The notes under the pieces are model-generated. The model was not told the origin of the DNA and made no database searches. It saw nothing but the letters and a program-made list of their open reading frames with translations. From Artemia franciscana (lineage: Eukaryota; Arthropoda; Branchiopoda; Anostraca; Artemiidae), in assembly GCF_032884065.1 (NCBI RefSeq), contig NW_027062618.1, forward strand, positions 955,362-1,019,361: a DNA stretch of 64,000 nucleotides, read 5' to 3'. This document shows positions 1 through 14,689 of the stretch, in pieces (positions within the stretch are counted from its first letter, which is position 1; every line of letters starts with the position of its first letter). A program made the position numbers and the translations under genes.

Positions 1-825
1 AAATTAGAAAAAATGAGGTATTTTTAACTTACGAATGGGTGATTGGATCTCCATGAAATTTGATTTTTAGAAGGATATCGTGGCTCAAAGCTCTTATTTT
101 AAATCCTGACCGGATCTGGTGACATTGGGGGAAGTTTGGAGTGGGGAGACCTAAAATGATGGGAAACCCTTAGATTGGAAGGATTGGGATGAAACTTGGT
201 TGGAAAAATAAGCAAAAGTCTTGCATACGTAATTTACATAATTGGAACGGATCCGCTCAATTGCGGGGGGGGGGGTAATTCTGAAAAATAAGAAAAATAA
301 CGTATTTTTAACTTACGAAGGAGTGATCGGATCTTCATGAAACTTCATATTTAGAAGGACCTCGTAACTCTGATATCTTATTTTAAATCTCAACCGGATC
401 AAACGTAATTGGGGGGGGCAGTTGGGGGGACCGGAAATCTTAGAAAATACTTAAAGCGGTGAGATCAGGATGAAACTGGATGGGAAGAATAGAAACCTGT
501 CTAAGATACGTGACTGACATAACTGGACCGGATCTGCTCTCTTTGGTGGAATTGGGAGGGGGGAGGTAATTTTGAAAATTGAGGTATTTGTAACTTACGA
601 AAGGGTGACCAGATCTTAATGAAATTTGATATTTAGAAGGATCTTGTGCTATAAAGTTTAACTTTAGGTTCTGACCTTCTCACAAGTGCCAAATGAGCTC
701 TTGGCTCTTGGCTCTTCCGACCTCGTCCAAATGAGCTCTTGGCTCTTCCGACCTCGTACCATATGAGCTCTCGGCTCTTCCGACCTCGTCACAAGTGCCA
801 TATGAGCTCTTAGCTCTTGTTTTTC
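1..825 (-). repeat. GAGCTC-rich dispersed repeat, copy 1 (runs off left edge)
   Basis: The stretch consists of degenerate units of about 300 bp that share phrases such as 'cttacgaatgggtgat', 'tttagaaggatatcgtg' and a G-run after 'ggatccgctc'. It ends with a block containing repeated GAGCTCTTGGCTCTTCCGACC words at about 690-810. The same sequence order occurs at 14690-16975 (same orientation), and reversed at 44945-45428 and 50990-53235. I call the orientation minus by comparison with the copy at 50990-53235. No coding capacity is visible. The family is not identified; it is interspersed and internally tandem. Confidence 0.8.
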
Positions 826-1072
826 TTATATTTTTTTGTTTTTTTTTCTCTTTTTTAGTTTTTCTAATAATAGACTAGCTTTTAGTTTTTAGTTTTTTTA
901 GTTAATTTTTTTATTCTTTCATTCATTTTTTAGATTTTTTCCTTTTTTTATTTTTTATAGATTTTTCCTTTTTTTAATTTTTTCTCTCTTTTTTTATTTG
1001 TTTTAGTTTTTTTTCTTATATTTGTTTGTTTTTTTTTTCTCTTTTTTAGTTTTTCTAATAATAGACTAGCTG
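826..1072. repeat. T-rich tract with a duplicated end block
   Basis: About 250 bp of nearly pure T with scattered C, A and G on the + strand. A block ending in 'ctaataatagactagct' occurs at about 826-880 and again at about 1016-1072, so the tract probably grew by local duplication. Just after it, 'gctggggtcc...gggccccagc' (1070-1100) forms a short GC-rich inverted repeat. Confidence 0.7.
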
Positions 1073-2735
1073 GGGTCCGTAAGCATTGTCGGGCCCCAGC
1101 TAGTCTATAGCTAGTCTTCCGGAATGTATATCTGATTGAAAGCGAATCTTTTTGAAGTCTATTCTAGAAAAGATTACAAGTTAGACTTAGATTTTGGGCT
1201 TAGATTGAAGAATAGCATGAAACAAGGAATGGTGCTTACTGGGAAATAGAAGCATGTGAATAAACTGCTTTTTATCTAGAAGAAACCTATATTTACTTTA
1301 TATGCAGTGGCGTAATTTCGTCAAAATCCTTGGGGGGGGGGGGCAAAATTGGAGCCAATATTTCCAAATCAGGTGAAAAGGAAAGTGAAAACTGAAAAAT
1401 GAGTCATTTAGTATTATAAAGGTGAAGATATCCTAAAAAACTGACCCGTTTCTATGGATCCTTGAATTATGCTTATCTTAGTTGGCAAGATTTCGAAGAA
1501 GCAAAGTTTCATCCAAACTATGGGTGAATATCTTTCTATCAGTCAGTGCCCATAACTGATGTCAACCTTCATATAAGCAATCTCTTTCGGTATATGCAGT
1601 TATTTTTTGTTTCGTTGTCTAAAAGTCTCATTGTTTTGGCTATTTACATAATCTGTTAATACCGAGTATTGGCTCCAAAAACCGATTACGGATTTTTGGT
1701 GTTAGTTCATAATCTAAATTGTGGACCCTCGATCCCGACTGGTAATATATTGTCAATGGAACAGGCCTCAAAACATTATTGCTACTTATTCATTACTATT
1801 CATTACATTTCATTACTATTCATTACTTATTCATTACTTATTCATTACAATTACTACTTATTCAGCATAATGTTTCATAGTAGTCTTGTCTGCTCCTTAA
1901 AGGTCTGAACACTTGGTTCAACTTAAGATTACATACTACGGCCGAACTTTTTTTTTTATATTTTTTCTTCCTGAACCTAATTTTTGTGACTGTTTTATAA
2001 CTTTGACACATGTTTGCATGTTTTCTACAGTAAAGTAAAAAATTCTTAATGTGCAACCTGGCTACAATGTTATGTAGAAATTTTATGAATTTTTAATGAA
2101 AAACATACGAAACTTGCAATTCAAAAGAAAGCTTTCAAACAATAAATAATTTAACAGTGAACGTAAAGATTGTCGACGTCATTACAGATCGTTTAAATGT
2201 ATAAACGATTTAAACAATTCCTTGTTGAGCACTTTTTTACGGCTACCCTTTTATGTCTTTTTTTTCTCAGGCTCAGTTTTATCTATTATTGGCTTTATTT
2301 TATATTGCATTGAAGCATTTTTGATTAATTCGTATACTTGGGCTTGAGTTTGTAATTCGTATAACTAATTACATAACATGTAAGTAGTTGGGCAATAGAA
2401 GTCAAGTGGGGCTTCTATGAATTATTTTTGTCCTTGACCCCTTCATAAAGAAGGTGTAATCGTTGAAACTTTGGAGAGGGCTAATTTGATTGGAATATGC
2501 AAGTTTTAGTACCCTATTTAAGAGTCAAAATTGATCGGATTAAAGTAAGATGTTGTTATTCACAAACAATATGTTTTGATATCTTTTACGTATTAGCATA
2601 CATGACGTCATGACATCATGCTAACTAACTAAGCTAACTTTTTCGTATGCTAACCAATATTCTGTGTAGCGTAGATCGGGAGTGCAGTGCGTGGTTGAGG
2701 GCAAGTCAGCTGATGCCTCCAGTGTTCCTCCTGCC
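1073..2735. other. No gene recognised; short ATTCATTAC repeat inside
   Basis: I see no exon or transposon protein here. At about 1783-1862 the words TATTCATTAC and CATTACTATT repeat imperfectly (a short microsatellite). A run of ten G at about 1333-1342 is one of many G homopolymers in the window. The region lies upstream of the syndapin exon at 4594 and could be its intron. Confidence 0.5.
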
Positions 2736-2739
2736 AGAT

Positions 2740-2935
2740 TTATCCAGGTACACTTTTGTAGCTGGGTTGACACTGGCTGAGCTTATAGATTCCCCACCAC
2801 AGACACCCGTTCCAAAAATAGTGGTAATAGAAATAACCAGCAACACCAGTAAATGAACCCATGTCCTTACAGACACAGGGTTGCGAGTCTAGTGCGGCTA
2901 CTACTCGCCTAATACGGATCAATCATGCTAAATTC
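2740..2935 (-). mobile_element. tRNA-derived SINE copy at the edge of the satellite
   Basis: Read on the - strand this has a tRNA-like head and then a body ending in 'gcccagtgtcaaccc'-type sequence. The + strand words 'gggttgacactggctgagctta' at about 2763 match 'gggttgactctggctgagctta' of the SINE at 5841-5992, so both belong to one family. The head continues into the 126-bp tandem array to the right. Diverged, with no intact box B. Confidence 0.6.
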
Positions 2936-4345
2936 GTAGTAAAAATGTTGGTAGTAAAAATAATCAGCAACACCAGTACCTGAGCCATGTCCTTACAGAC
3001 ACAGGATTGCGAGTCTAGTGCGCCAACCACTCGGCCAATGTGGCTCAATCATGCTAAATTCGTGGTAAAAATGTTGGTAGTGAAAATAATCAGCAATACA
3101 AGTACCTGAATCCATGTCCCTACAAACACAGGATTGCGAGTCTAGTGCTCCAACCACTGGGCTAATACGTTTCGATCATGCTAAATTCGTAGTAAAAACA
3201 GTCGTAGTAAAAATAACCGGTACACCAGTACCTGAACCTATGTCCTTACAGACGTAAGATGGCGAGTCTAGCGCACCAACCAATCTGCTAATACGGCTCA
3301 ATCTTGCTTAATTCATAGTAAAAATAGTGGTAGTAAAAATAATCAGCAACACCAGTACCTGAACCCATGTTCTTACAGACCCAGGACTGCAAGTCTATTG
3401 CGCCAATCACTCTGCTAATACGTTTCAATCATGCTAAATTCGTATTAAAAATGGTGGTAGTAAAGATAATCAGCAGCACCAGTACCTGAACCCATGTTCT
3501 TACAGACCCAGGACTGCAAGTCTGTTGCGCCAATCACTCGGCTAATACGTTTCAATCATGCTAAATTCGTATTAAAAATAGTGGTAGTAAAAATAATCAG
3601 CAACACCAGTGCCTGAACCCATGTTCTTACAGACCCAGGACTGCAAGTCTATTGCGCCAATCACTCGGCTAATACGTTTCAATCATGCTAAATTCGTATT
3701 AAAAATAGTGGTAGTAAAAATAATCAGCAACACCAGTACCTGAACCCATGTTCTTACAGACCCAGGACTGCAAGTCTTGCGCCAATCACTCGGCTAATAC
3801 GTTTCAATCATGCTAAATTCGTATTAAAAATGTTGGTAGTAAAAATAATCAGCAACACCAGTACCTGAACCCATGTTCTTACAGACCCAGGACTGCAAGT
3901 CTATTGCGCCAATCACTCGGCCAATACGTTTCAATCATGCTAAATTCGTATTAAAAATGGTGGTAGTAAAAATAATCAGCAACACCAGTACCTGAGCCAT
4001 GTCCTTACAGACACAGGATTGCGAGTCTAGTGCGCCAGCCACTCGGCAAATACGGCTCAATCATGCTAAATTCGTTGTAAAAATAGTGGTAGTGAAAATA
4101 ATCAGCAACACCGGTTCCTGAACCTATGTCCTTACAGACACAGGATTTTAAGTCTAGCGCAAACGACTTGGCTAATACGGTTCATTCACACTAAATTCGT
4201 AGTAAAAATAGTGGTAGTAAAAATAATCAACAACACCAGTAACTGAACCCATGCTCTTATTGACACAGGATTGCGAGTCTAGAGCGCCAACCACTCGGCT
4301 CTTACGACTCAATCATGCTAAATTCGTAGTAAAAATAGTGGCTCG
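2815..4345 (-). repeat. 126-bp satellite, about 12 units, built from a tRNA-like SINE head
   Basis: The anchor 'aatcatgctaaattcgt' recurs at about 2921, 3047, 3174, 3300, 3427, 3554, 3681, 3806, 3933, 4059, 4184 and 4310, giving a period of 123-127 bp. On the - strand each unit contains GAGTGGTTGGCGCACTAGAC followed by an anticodon-like stem, a long variable-arm-like segment and GGGTTCAGGTACTGG. That order resembles the D arm, anticodon arm, variable arm and T arm of a class II (Leu/Ser-type) tRNA. Box B is degenerate and the acceptor stem is missing, so this is not a tRNA gene cluster. Units differ by substitutions and small deletions. Confidence 0.8.
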
Positions 4346-4593
4346 CTCTTTATAGGGCCTGGAGTTATATCACCAAAATATTAATTAACAATTAACTAAA
4401 CCATTTAACTTTTCATGGCAGAACACTAATATGACATCAAACTACAGTCAAAGCCTATTAAGACTAAGAAAAGGAAATATATAAAATGGCATTAACATTT
4501 TTTGAAAATAATACAGTGAGGCTATTATAATTTTTCTATGGCACGTCCAGAATAGGTTCAAAACACTGTATTTTTTTTTTTTTTTTTTCAAAG
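4346..4593. other. Intron sequence before the syndapin exon
   Basis: No coding signal. It ends with an 18-nt T-run followed by 'caaag', a strong 3' splice site for the exon starting at 4594. Confidence 0.6.
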
Positions 4594-4742
4594 CAACGGG
4601 AAGAAAGAGGAAGCTCCATTTGACGAAGAATCTGAGGATTGGGACCCTGACCTATTGGTGGACAATGGTGAGCCTGGTGTTCCAGTTCGAGCACTTTACG
4701 ACTACGAAGGGGCAGAATTCGATGAATTAAGTTTCAAAAGAG
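4594..4742 (+). CDS. Syndapin/PACSIN, penultimate exon (linker and first half of SH3)
   Basis: Syndapins are F-BAR proteins of the plasma membrane and endosomes. Their C-terminal SH3 binds proline-rich dynamin, N-WASP and synaptojanin during endocytosis. The exon follows a long T-tract and AG (4592-4593) and ends at a GT donor (4743). It encodes an acidic linker (EESEDWDPDLLVDNGEPG) and then VPVRALYDYEG and DELSFKR, the ALYDY motif and RT loop of SH3. The linker resembles, from memory, the arthropod syndapin linker. It begins with the third base of a split codon and ends with one base of the next; that base joins the exon at 6992 to make a Gly codon. The F-BAR exons are not in the window. Another SH3 protein is possible but less likely, given the match on both sides of the junction. 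Confidence 0.88.
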
Positions 4743-5208
4743 GTTAGTCCAGATTATTTTTATCTAAATATGAACGCTATGACTTCTTTTCGTGACCCAG
4801 TAATAAGTGTAAGTTCTTTTTTTTATGAAATCTAATCATGTTGTCAAATTATTTAATATTTTTTTTGGTCATATTCTCTAATTAAGGTAACAATTCTAAT
4901 TTTAAGATGTAAGCCTTGATATATGAGCTTGTTGTTCCCCGTCTGGGTGTTTATGGTCAAATGGGGAATGAGTTCGAAGCAATTTTTGAAAAAGATCTAC
5001 CGTTTGTGTTCTTTTTATAGCAATACGACAATTTATGTGTGGAAGTTTGCTCTTTTTTTATTTTTAAGGAATTTCATTAATTTTAACGAGGGGCCATAAA
5101 AGGAACATATGTAGCCATAAAAAGAAAGTATTCAGCTTTAGGCTCTTATTGTCATATTTTTGTATTCGTCCTCAATTGAGTAATCCTGAGAGTGCAGTTA
5201 CTCTGAAG

Positions 5209-5840
5209 TAATTTTGAGAAATAATCATCCTTCCAATGGCGAGCTATCTCTACTTGCACCACTGTTAGTCAAGCCAATACAGCAAACACGAAGAAGCATT
5301 GGATTACAAAGAGGAACACTGAGGCACCCCGTAATTTTGAGAAATAATCATCCTTCCAATGGCGAGCTATCTCTACTTGCACCACTGTTAGTCAAGCCAA
5401 TACAGCAAACACGAAGAAGCATTGGATTACAAAGAGGAACACTGAGGCACCCCGTAATTTTGAGAAATAATCATCCTTCCAATGGCGAGCTATCTCTACT
5501 TGCACCACTGTTAGTCAAGCCAATACAGCAAACACGAAGAAGCATTGGATTACAAAGAGGAACACTGAGGCACCCCGTAATTTTGAGAAATAATCATCCT
5601 TCCAATGGCGAGCTATCTCTACTTGCACCACTGTTAGTCAAGCCAATACAGCAAACACGAAGAAGCATTGGATTACAAAGAGGAACACTGAGGCACCCCG
5701 TAATTTTGAGAAATAATCATCCTTCCAATGGCGAGCTATCTCTACTTGCACCACTGTTAGTCAAGCCAATACAGCAAACACGAAGAAGCATTGGATTACA
5801 AAGAGGAACACTGAGGCACCCCGTAATTTTGAGAAATAAC
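5209..5840. repeat. 123-bp minisatellite, five near-identical units
   Basis: The word ATTTTGAGAAATAATCATCC starts units at 5211, 5334, 5457, 5580 and 5703, and a partial unit starts at 5826. The units look identical over most of their length, so the expansion is recent. Because 123 is a multiple of three, one + strand frame stays open for about 211 codons with a 41-residue repeat (…NNHPSNGELSLLAPLL…), and a - strand frame is also open. I judge both to be by-products: no start context, intronic position, no sign of selection. The array lies in the last syndapin intron, directly beside a SINE. Confidence 0.93.
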
Positions 5841-5992
5841 CTCCTATAATCACTTGGGTTGACTCTGGCTGAGCTTACAGAGTCGCGCCACTGACCCCCT
5901 TTCCAAGTAAAAAAAACCGCCACACCAGGGGTCGAACCCCCAATCTACGGATAATGGATTCTAAATCCAGCGTGCCAACCGCTCGGCTGTTT
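5841..5992 (-). mobile_element. tRNA-derived SINE (Leu/Ser-like head)
   Basis: On the - strand the head reads GCCGAGCGGTTGGCACGC (10 of 11 positions of the box A consensus), then an anticodon-like stem-loop with TTTAGAA in the loop (anticodon UAG position, Leu-like), a long variable-arm segment, and GGTTCGACCCC, a perfect box B (about 5928-5938). The T stem and acceptor stem do not pair, so it is not a functional tRNA gene. The body after the head ends in CAGAGTCAACCCAAG and runs straight into the 123-bp minisatellite. An internal RNA polymerase III promoter is inferred from boxes A and B. Confidence 0.75.
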
Positions 5993-6219
5993 TTAAACTG
6001 ATCTTATTTTGAAAATTATGCTTTCTATCTGCATTTGCCGCATTCGAGGTATTTTGCGTTAGAAAAAAAAAAGAGTGAAACCAGATAAAAAGAAAATATG
6101 GAATTAAGAATCTAGGTTGGTTTTTAGTCGTTTTTTAAGTGAATGAAAATCACCCTCGTTTCTTGGTATCTCAACTATTTTCGTTTTTTTTTCCAAGACC
6201 ATACTGCCTTTTCTATGAC

Positions 6220-6671
6220 GAAACAAATAAGAGTTCCAAATAGGGATATGTCCTTTAATTAGACAGGGAAAAAAAACTTTATACGAAAGCTCTAGACATT
6301 TCGATGACGTAGGCAGTCATCATCATCAGCAGAGTAACAAAAGTATTAATAATAAAACAAAATATATTTATGCTGAACAAAATATTTTCATTTTTAATAG
6401 AAGAAAAGAAGATTGTATCACCTTTATTAAAAATTCAATACAGTATTAAAGAATTTAAGATAGTTAATGAACCCTCTTAAGTAAATGGACCGGAAAATTG
6501 CTGTGACCTGGAAGTTATTATTTTGTTCAGTATAAATATAGATTGTTTTAATTTTAGTATTTTAGTTACTCTATTGATGATGTCATCGAAAATATCAAGA
6601 GCTTTTGTATATATTTGTTTCACTGTCTAATACAAGGATCTATCCCTATTTGGAACTCTTATTTGTTTCGC
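6220..6671. mobile_element. Inverted-repeat (MITE-like) element in the syndapin intron
   Basis: The left arm (about 6220-6388) starts CGAAACAAATAAGAGTTCC. The right arm (about 6510-6671) ends GGAACTCTTATTTGTTTCG, its exact reverse complement. Inside, the arms stay about three-quarters identical ('aatagggata', 'tagacag', 'gatgac.t..tcatca', 'ctgaacaaaat'). The spacer is about 120 bp and non-coding. I cannot see a clear target-site duplication. Confidence 0.8.
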
Positions 6672-6990
6672 TAATTATTTTTATAGTGCTTGTTTTTTTT
6701 GTTTGTTTTTTTTAGCGCCATGGATAGCCAGCGTAGTCTTAAAAAATATTTACATCAAGCTTAGGGGAAGCGGTGGACGAATGTTGTTTAAAATTTAATT
6801 GAATAAAAATCACCCTCGTTTCTTGGTTTCTTAATTATTCGTATATTGTTTTTCTTTTTACTAAACGTCATGAATACCCAGTTGTGGTCTTAGAACATAT
6901 TTACGTTGGTAATAGAAAAGCTTGGAGGCCTCAAATCTATATTCAATGAAATCCAAAGAATCATCATTTTTTTTTTTCTTGTTTTTTTAA

Positions 6991-7098
<108 letters not shown>

Positions 7099-8758
7099 AC
7101 CGGAATAGCTGTTGAAGAAAACAGTATAAATACCTAGCAATTTTTTTCTTCTTTAAATTACTAATAGCTTATTTGAACTTTTTATTCGAGTCATTAAGTA
7201 GATTACGAGTGAATTGTTGACTTTGTATTGAATACCCGTTAAAATTTATCAGTGAATAATAAGCCAACAAATTCATATTATATGTTTGTGAAATCATTGC
7301 TCAGTGGATAGCCTTCTGTGAAAAGTTTTAGTATATTAACACTGACACAAGTGATGTTATCAATAAGAATTGTTTGTGTTCCCTACCTTGGTTTTTGCTT
7401 GTAAATTTAGAAATGAACTACAGGACAAGGTATGCAATTTAGGTAGTTCTCTAATGAGCCGCTCTCATGCTAGTGTTTACGTTTCATTTTTACTTTAAAA
7501 TTTCCGCTTTCCTGAAAATTTTAGATTTAGATTTGTAGATTTATTCAGCCAAATTGGCCGTTGACAACCCTGCTTTTGTTCCCGTTTAAGAAGTTTGAGC
7601 CCTCGAATAGAATCCTTAAAACCGTGGCCAACTAAAATGAAAATGCAACATATTTATTTGCTGTGGTCCCAGTTGGCAGTAATGCCATATATTTTTACCG
7701 ATCCCTTATAATTGATTGATTCAAAGAAACTAAAAAATAGGTCAATTGCTTCAAAAATTTAAGAAATTACCGAACAAATTGTCTAAATGTTGTTTGCTTT
7801 TGTGCGAAAGTCCTAATCTTTATATTATGTGTATAAAAAGAAAGTGAAAAAATGTTATACACGAGCAAATCATCTAAAAGGTCGATGGAATACTCATGCG
7901 TGATTGGTTACAATTCAAGTTGTGAGAGATAAAACTCGTACCTAAGTATTAACCAATCAATCAAGTATTAAGTAATTAAAAAGTAATGACACTTCTTAGT
8001 TTGCCTTTAATTTCATATATTTACAGTTGTATCATGTATATACAGTCCGTCTGTCCTTATAGTTGCTCTTAAAACTAAAATCAAAGAGTATATTTAGCTT
8101 GAAGGAGTGGATGCTGGCGCTAGTGTTAACAAAAAAATAACTATCAACGCCATCTAACATCTAGCGACTCTTGACATTTTTTAAAGCTTAATAATCATTT
8201 TTCTGTCAACGAACCGAGATCAGACAGTTATTACTACCCTAATTTTACCTATTACACTAAAGAAATGCCCAGTTTCGCCAAACAGTGATGACGGTGAAAG
8301 TGTTTTTGTCGACACTAGGTTTATTTTAAGCTAAGACTTAACACGTGCAAATTCTTTTAATGCCCTCAGTAGTAACCAGCAACAATCAAATCTCCCAAAA
8401 GGTCAACGAAATTCTCACGCTTGATTTATTACGATTCAATTTGTATTGGTTACAATAATTCAACTGGGGCCTGAATTTTAATCAATTCCAGTAAGACGCA
8501 TATTTTTTCTGCCCGTCTTTACTTTTTTTGGCTGAAATTCAAGCCCCAGTTAAAGCTCCTTAATTTACAACTTAAAATGTGGTTTCGCAATTAATCACAT
8601 ATGTGAGAGATGTTTAAGCGTATTTTATTCTTCAGTTTTTATTTTAAGCTAAGGCCATACATGCAAGAAGTACTATGCTGTGTTCTATCAGGCTGAAAGG
8701 GAAATAATTCATTTGATTTAAAAGAATTAGGAGCTTATTTGTGGTGAAAATATTCAAA
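7099..8758. other. Syndapin 3' UTR and intergenic sequence; small hairpin inside
   Basis: No further exon recognised. Two segments (about 7855-7930 and 8375-8450) share phrases such as 'caaatc.tc..aaaaggtc.a.g' and 'acgattcaa', suggesting an old duplication. At 8462-8552 'aactggggcctgaattttaa' and 'tgaaattcaagccccagtt' form an imperfect hairpin. The end of the syndapin 3' UTR cannot be placed. Confidence 0.4.
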
Positions 8759-8781
8759 ATGTCGGAACGTGTTATCCAAGA
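8759..8781 (+). CDS. Candidate first coding exon of an unknown gene (MSERVIQ…)
   Basis: An ATG in good context (AAAATG, A at -3) opens a short frame MSERVIQ that runs after two more bases into the consensus donor GTGAGT (8782-8787). Without splicing, the frame stops at once (GAG TGA). I found no matching second exon downstream, so identity is unknown. A chance ATG before a chance donor is quite possible; the + strand direction and the position 1.7 kb after the syndapin stop are only mildly supportive. Confidence 0.25.
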
Positions 8782-12784
<4,003 letters not shown>

Positions 12785-13235
12785 CTAAAAGAGGGTACTT
12801 GTGTGATATACGCCCTACCTAATGTTCTTCTAGCATGTTTCTATGACGGTCAATCATAATGAAATATACAAAAGTAAGATAAAGATATAATACTTTAGAA
12901 AGAAATTTGGGCTATATACTTGCACATTTGGGGGGGGGGGGTAAAGTATAGTGGGTCTGAATGCCTAATGTATTAGGTACAATTATTCTGCATACTATGT
13001 AGTCAGAATTTTTTTTCTAACTTCACTGTCCAAATACTTTAACCCCTCCCCCCACCAATGTGCAAATATATAGCCCAAATTATATATTTTCCATCTATTC
13101 TGTCACTTCTCTTTGTCTTGTCTCACGCTAAGCTGAAAGAAACTAACAAAAAAAAAACGGTTCTATAATGCGGCAATGAATGAATGACTTGAGCGGTAGG
13201 GCGTATATCATACAAGTACCGAAAAGAGTTTCCCT
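12785..13235. mobile_element. Foldback (MITE-like) element, about 450 bp
   Basis: The outer left segment 'gggtacttgtgtgatatacgccctac' (about 12793) is the reverse complement of 'gtagggcgtatatcatacaagtac' (about 13196). The inner left segment 'aatttgggctatatacttgcaca' (about 12904) matches reversed 'tgtgcaaatatatagcccaaatt' (about 13060). The inner arms carry a G-run and a C-run that also pair. The arms are about 150-180 bp, and the middle (about 12950-13030) is unpaired. No coding capacity. Confidence 0.75.
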
Positions 13236-13639
13236 ATGGATACCGTGCAACACCAAGGAATGCCAGTCTTAGTGGTTGATCACTGTTTTTTTTTCTGTTG
13301 TTCCTTTTTTTCACTGTCTAGAAGGGAATTGCCTTGAGTGTCTAATCTGTACAGGGGATTTTCTTACGATAAATTATTAACCACTAACGTATTTTACATG
13401 AGTTTTTTCTGTTAGTTTTCATAACGTAGTATTAAGTAAATTTAAATAAAAGGGCCAAGGGTTCGTTCCCGGCTGCTGCTAGGCTTAGCTTCAGACGTGC
13501 CACTTGGCCCTATAAAAAAGACCTAGGGTCAATGGTCTATAGGCTGTGTAGAGTCCATTTTTTAATGATTTTAATCCTAAGTCACTTTTACTATTGCCTG
13601 ATTAAACATTTAAAAAAATTGATACCTACAAGTAATTAA

Positions 13640-14110
13640 ATAATAAAAAAAAAAAATTCAACTGAAAGTAAGGAGCAACATTAAAACGAATAGAAATTAT
13701 TATGTATATGAGGGGGGTTCGCCCCCTAAGCAATACCTTGCGCTTGACGCTAAAGTTCGAATTTTGTTCCAATTCTCTAAGAATAACCCCTGAATCACAA
13801 AGGTCGTTTAATTAGTATAAATAGCTCTTTTAAGAATATTTAAAAAAAACTAGCGTTAAGAGCAAGATAAGATCGTTTTTTAGAGTTTCGGTTATTATTG
13901 AGCCGGGTTGCTCCTTACTTACACTACGTTACAACGAACTGTTTGATAAATAAAAAAGCAAGTTTTTTCAACTGAAAGCAAGGAGCAACATTAAAACTTA
14001 AAACGAACATAAATTATGGCGTGTATGAAGGGGGGTCACCCACTCCTCAATACCTCGTTCTTTATGCTAAACTTTGATTCTTTATTTCATTTATTTAAGG
14101 ATGACTCCTG
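13640..14110. repeat. Two copies of a dispersed 'AAGGAGCAACATTAAAAC' repeat
   Basis: 'caactgaaagtaaggagcaacattaaaac' at about 13660 and 'caactgaaagcaaggagcaacattaaaac' at about 13968 start two related segments. Both continue with 'aaattat…gtatatgaggggggt.cgcccc' and 'tgacgctaaagtt'-like words. The same family occurs as a foldback at 28003-28245. A reversed short match ('gttgctccttactt') at about 13906 closes the first copy. Confidence 0.7.
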
Positions 14111-14689
14111 AATCACAAATAAGCATCAGGACTGCTACTGTTTTTCAGATAAAAACAGAAACGGAAAAAATAGATGAAAAAAAGAACAGAAGCAGTTTGG
14201 TCAAAAACTGTTTTTTCGTTTATTTTCCTCTTTTTTTAAGATGTTGCAACCAGTCTTCTATACTGGGCGAGTTATATGCTATAATTTCCAAACTTGCATA
14301 AAGAAACCACCTTGAAACGATCCCAAATCCACTAATCCATCTTATTTTTAATCAAAGCGCATAGAATACGACCCCGACTGCACAGGCGATTCTAGAACCT
14401 ATTAAAGGACCTGGGCATAGGACTATTTCGTTCTTGTATTTCTTTGAAATATAAAGCACAGCAGCTTTGAATAAAATGGAAAACAAACTAAAGTTCAAAC
14501 TTATGAACTTGTCACGTAGAAACATTCTTGTTTCGAGTGTTCCATTAGTTGTTCTTACACATTGGATTGCTTGCACTGAATCCATGCTAAAATACGAATT
14601 TCTTTGGTTTTTTGGGGTGGGGACTGTATACCTCGGGTTAGGGGTTTTCCACCATGGCGATTTCAACGGTGTACTTTTTATTTCGATCC

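Noticed and set aside
2647..2856. 69-codon + strand frame over the SINE
   Set aside because: Lies across SINE body sequence, without conserved motif or splice support.
5214..5849. 211-codon open frame with a 41-residue repeat
   Set aside because: It is the 123-bp minisatellite read in one frame. The frame stays open only because the unit length is divisible by three and the units are near-identical; it lies in an intron beside a SINE, and the other strand is also partly open.
5917..5990. tRNA-Leu gene on the - strand
   Set aside because: Boxes A and B and a UAG-like anticodon loop are present, but the T stem has mismatches, the acceptor stem does not pair, and a SINE body follows.
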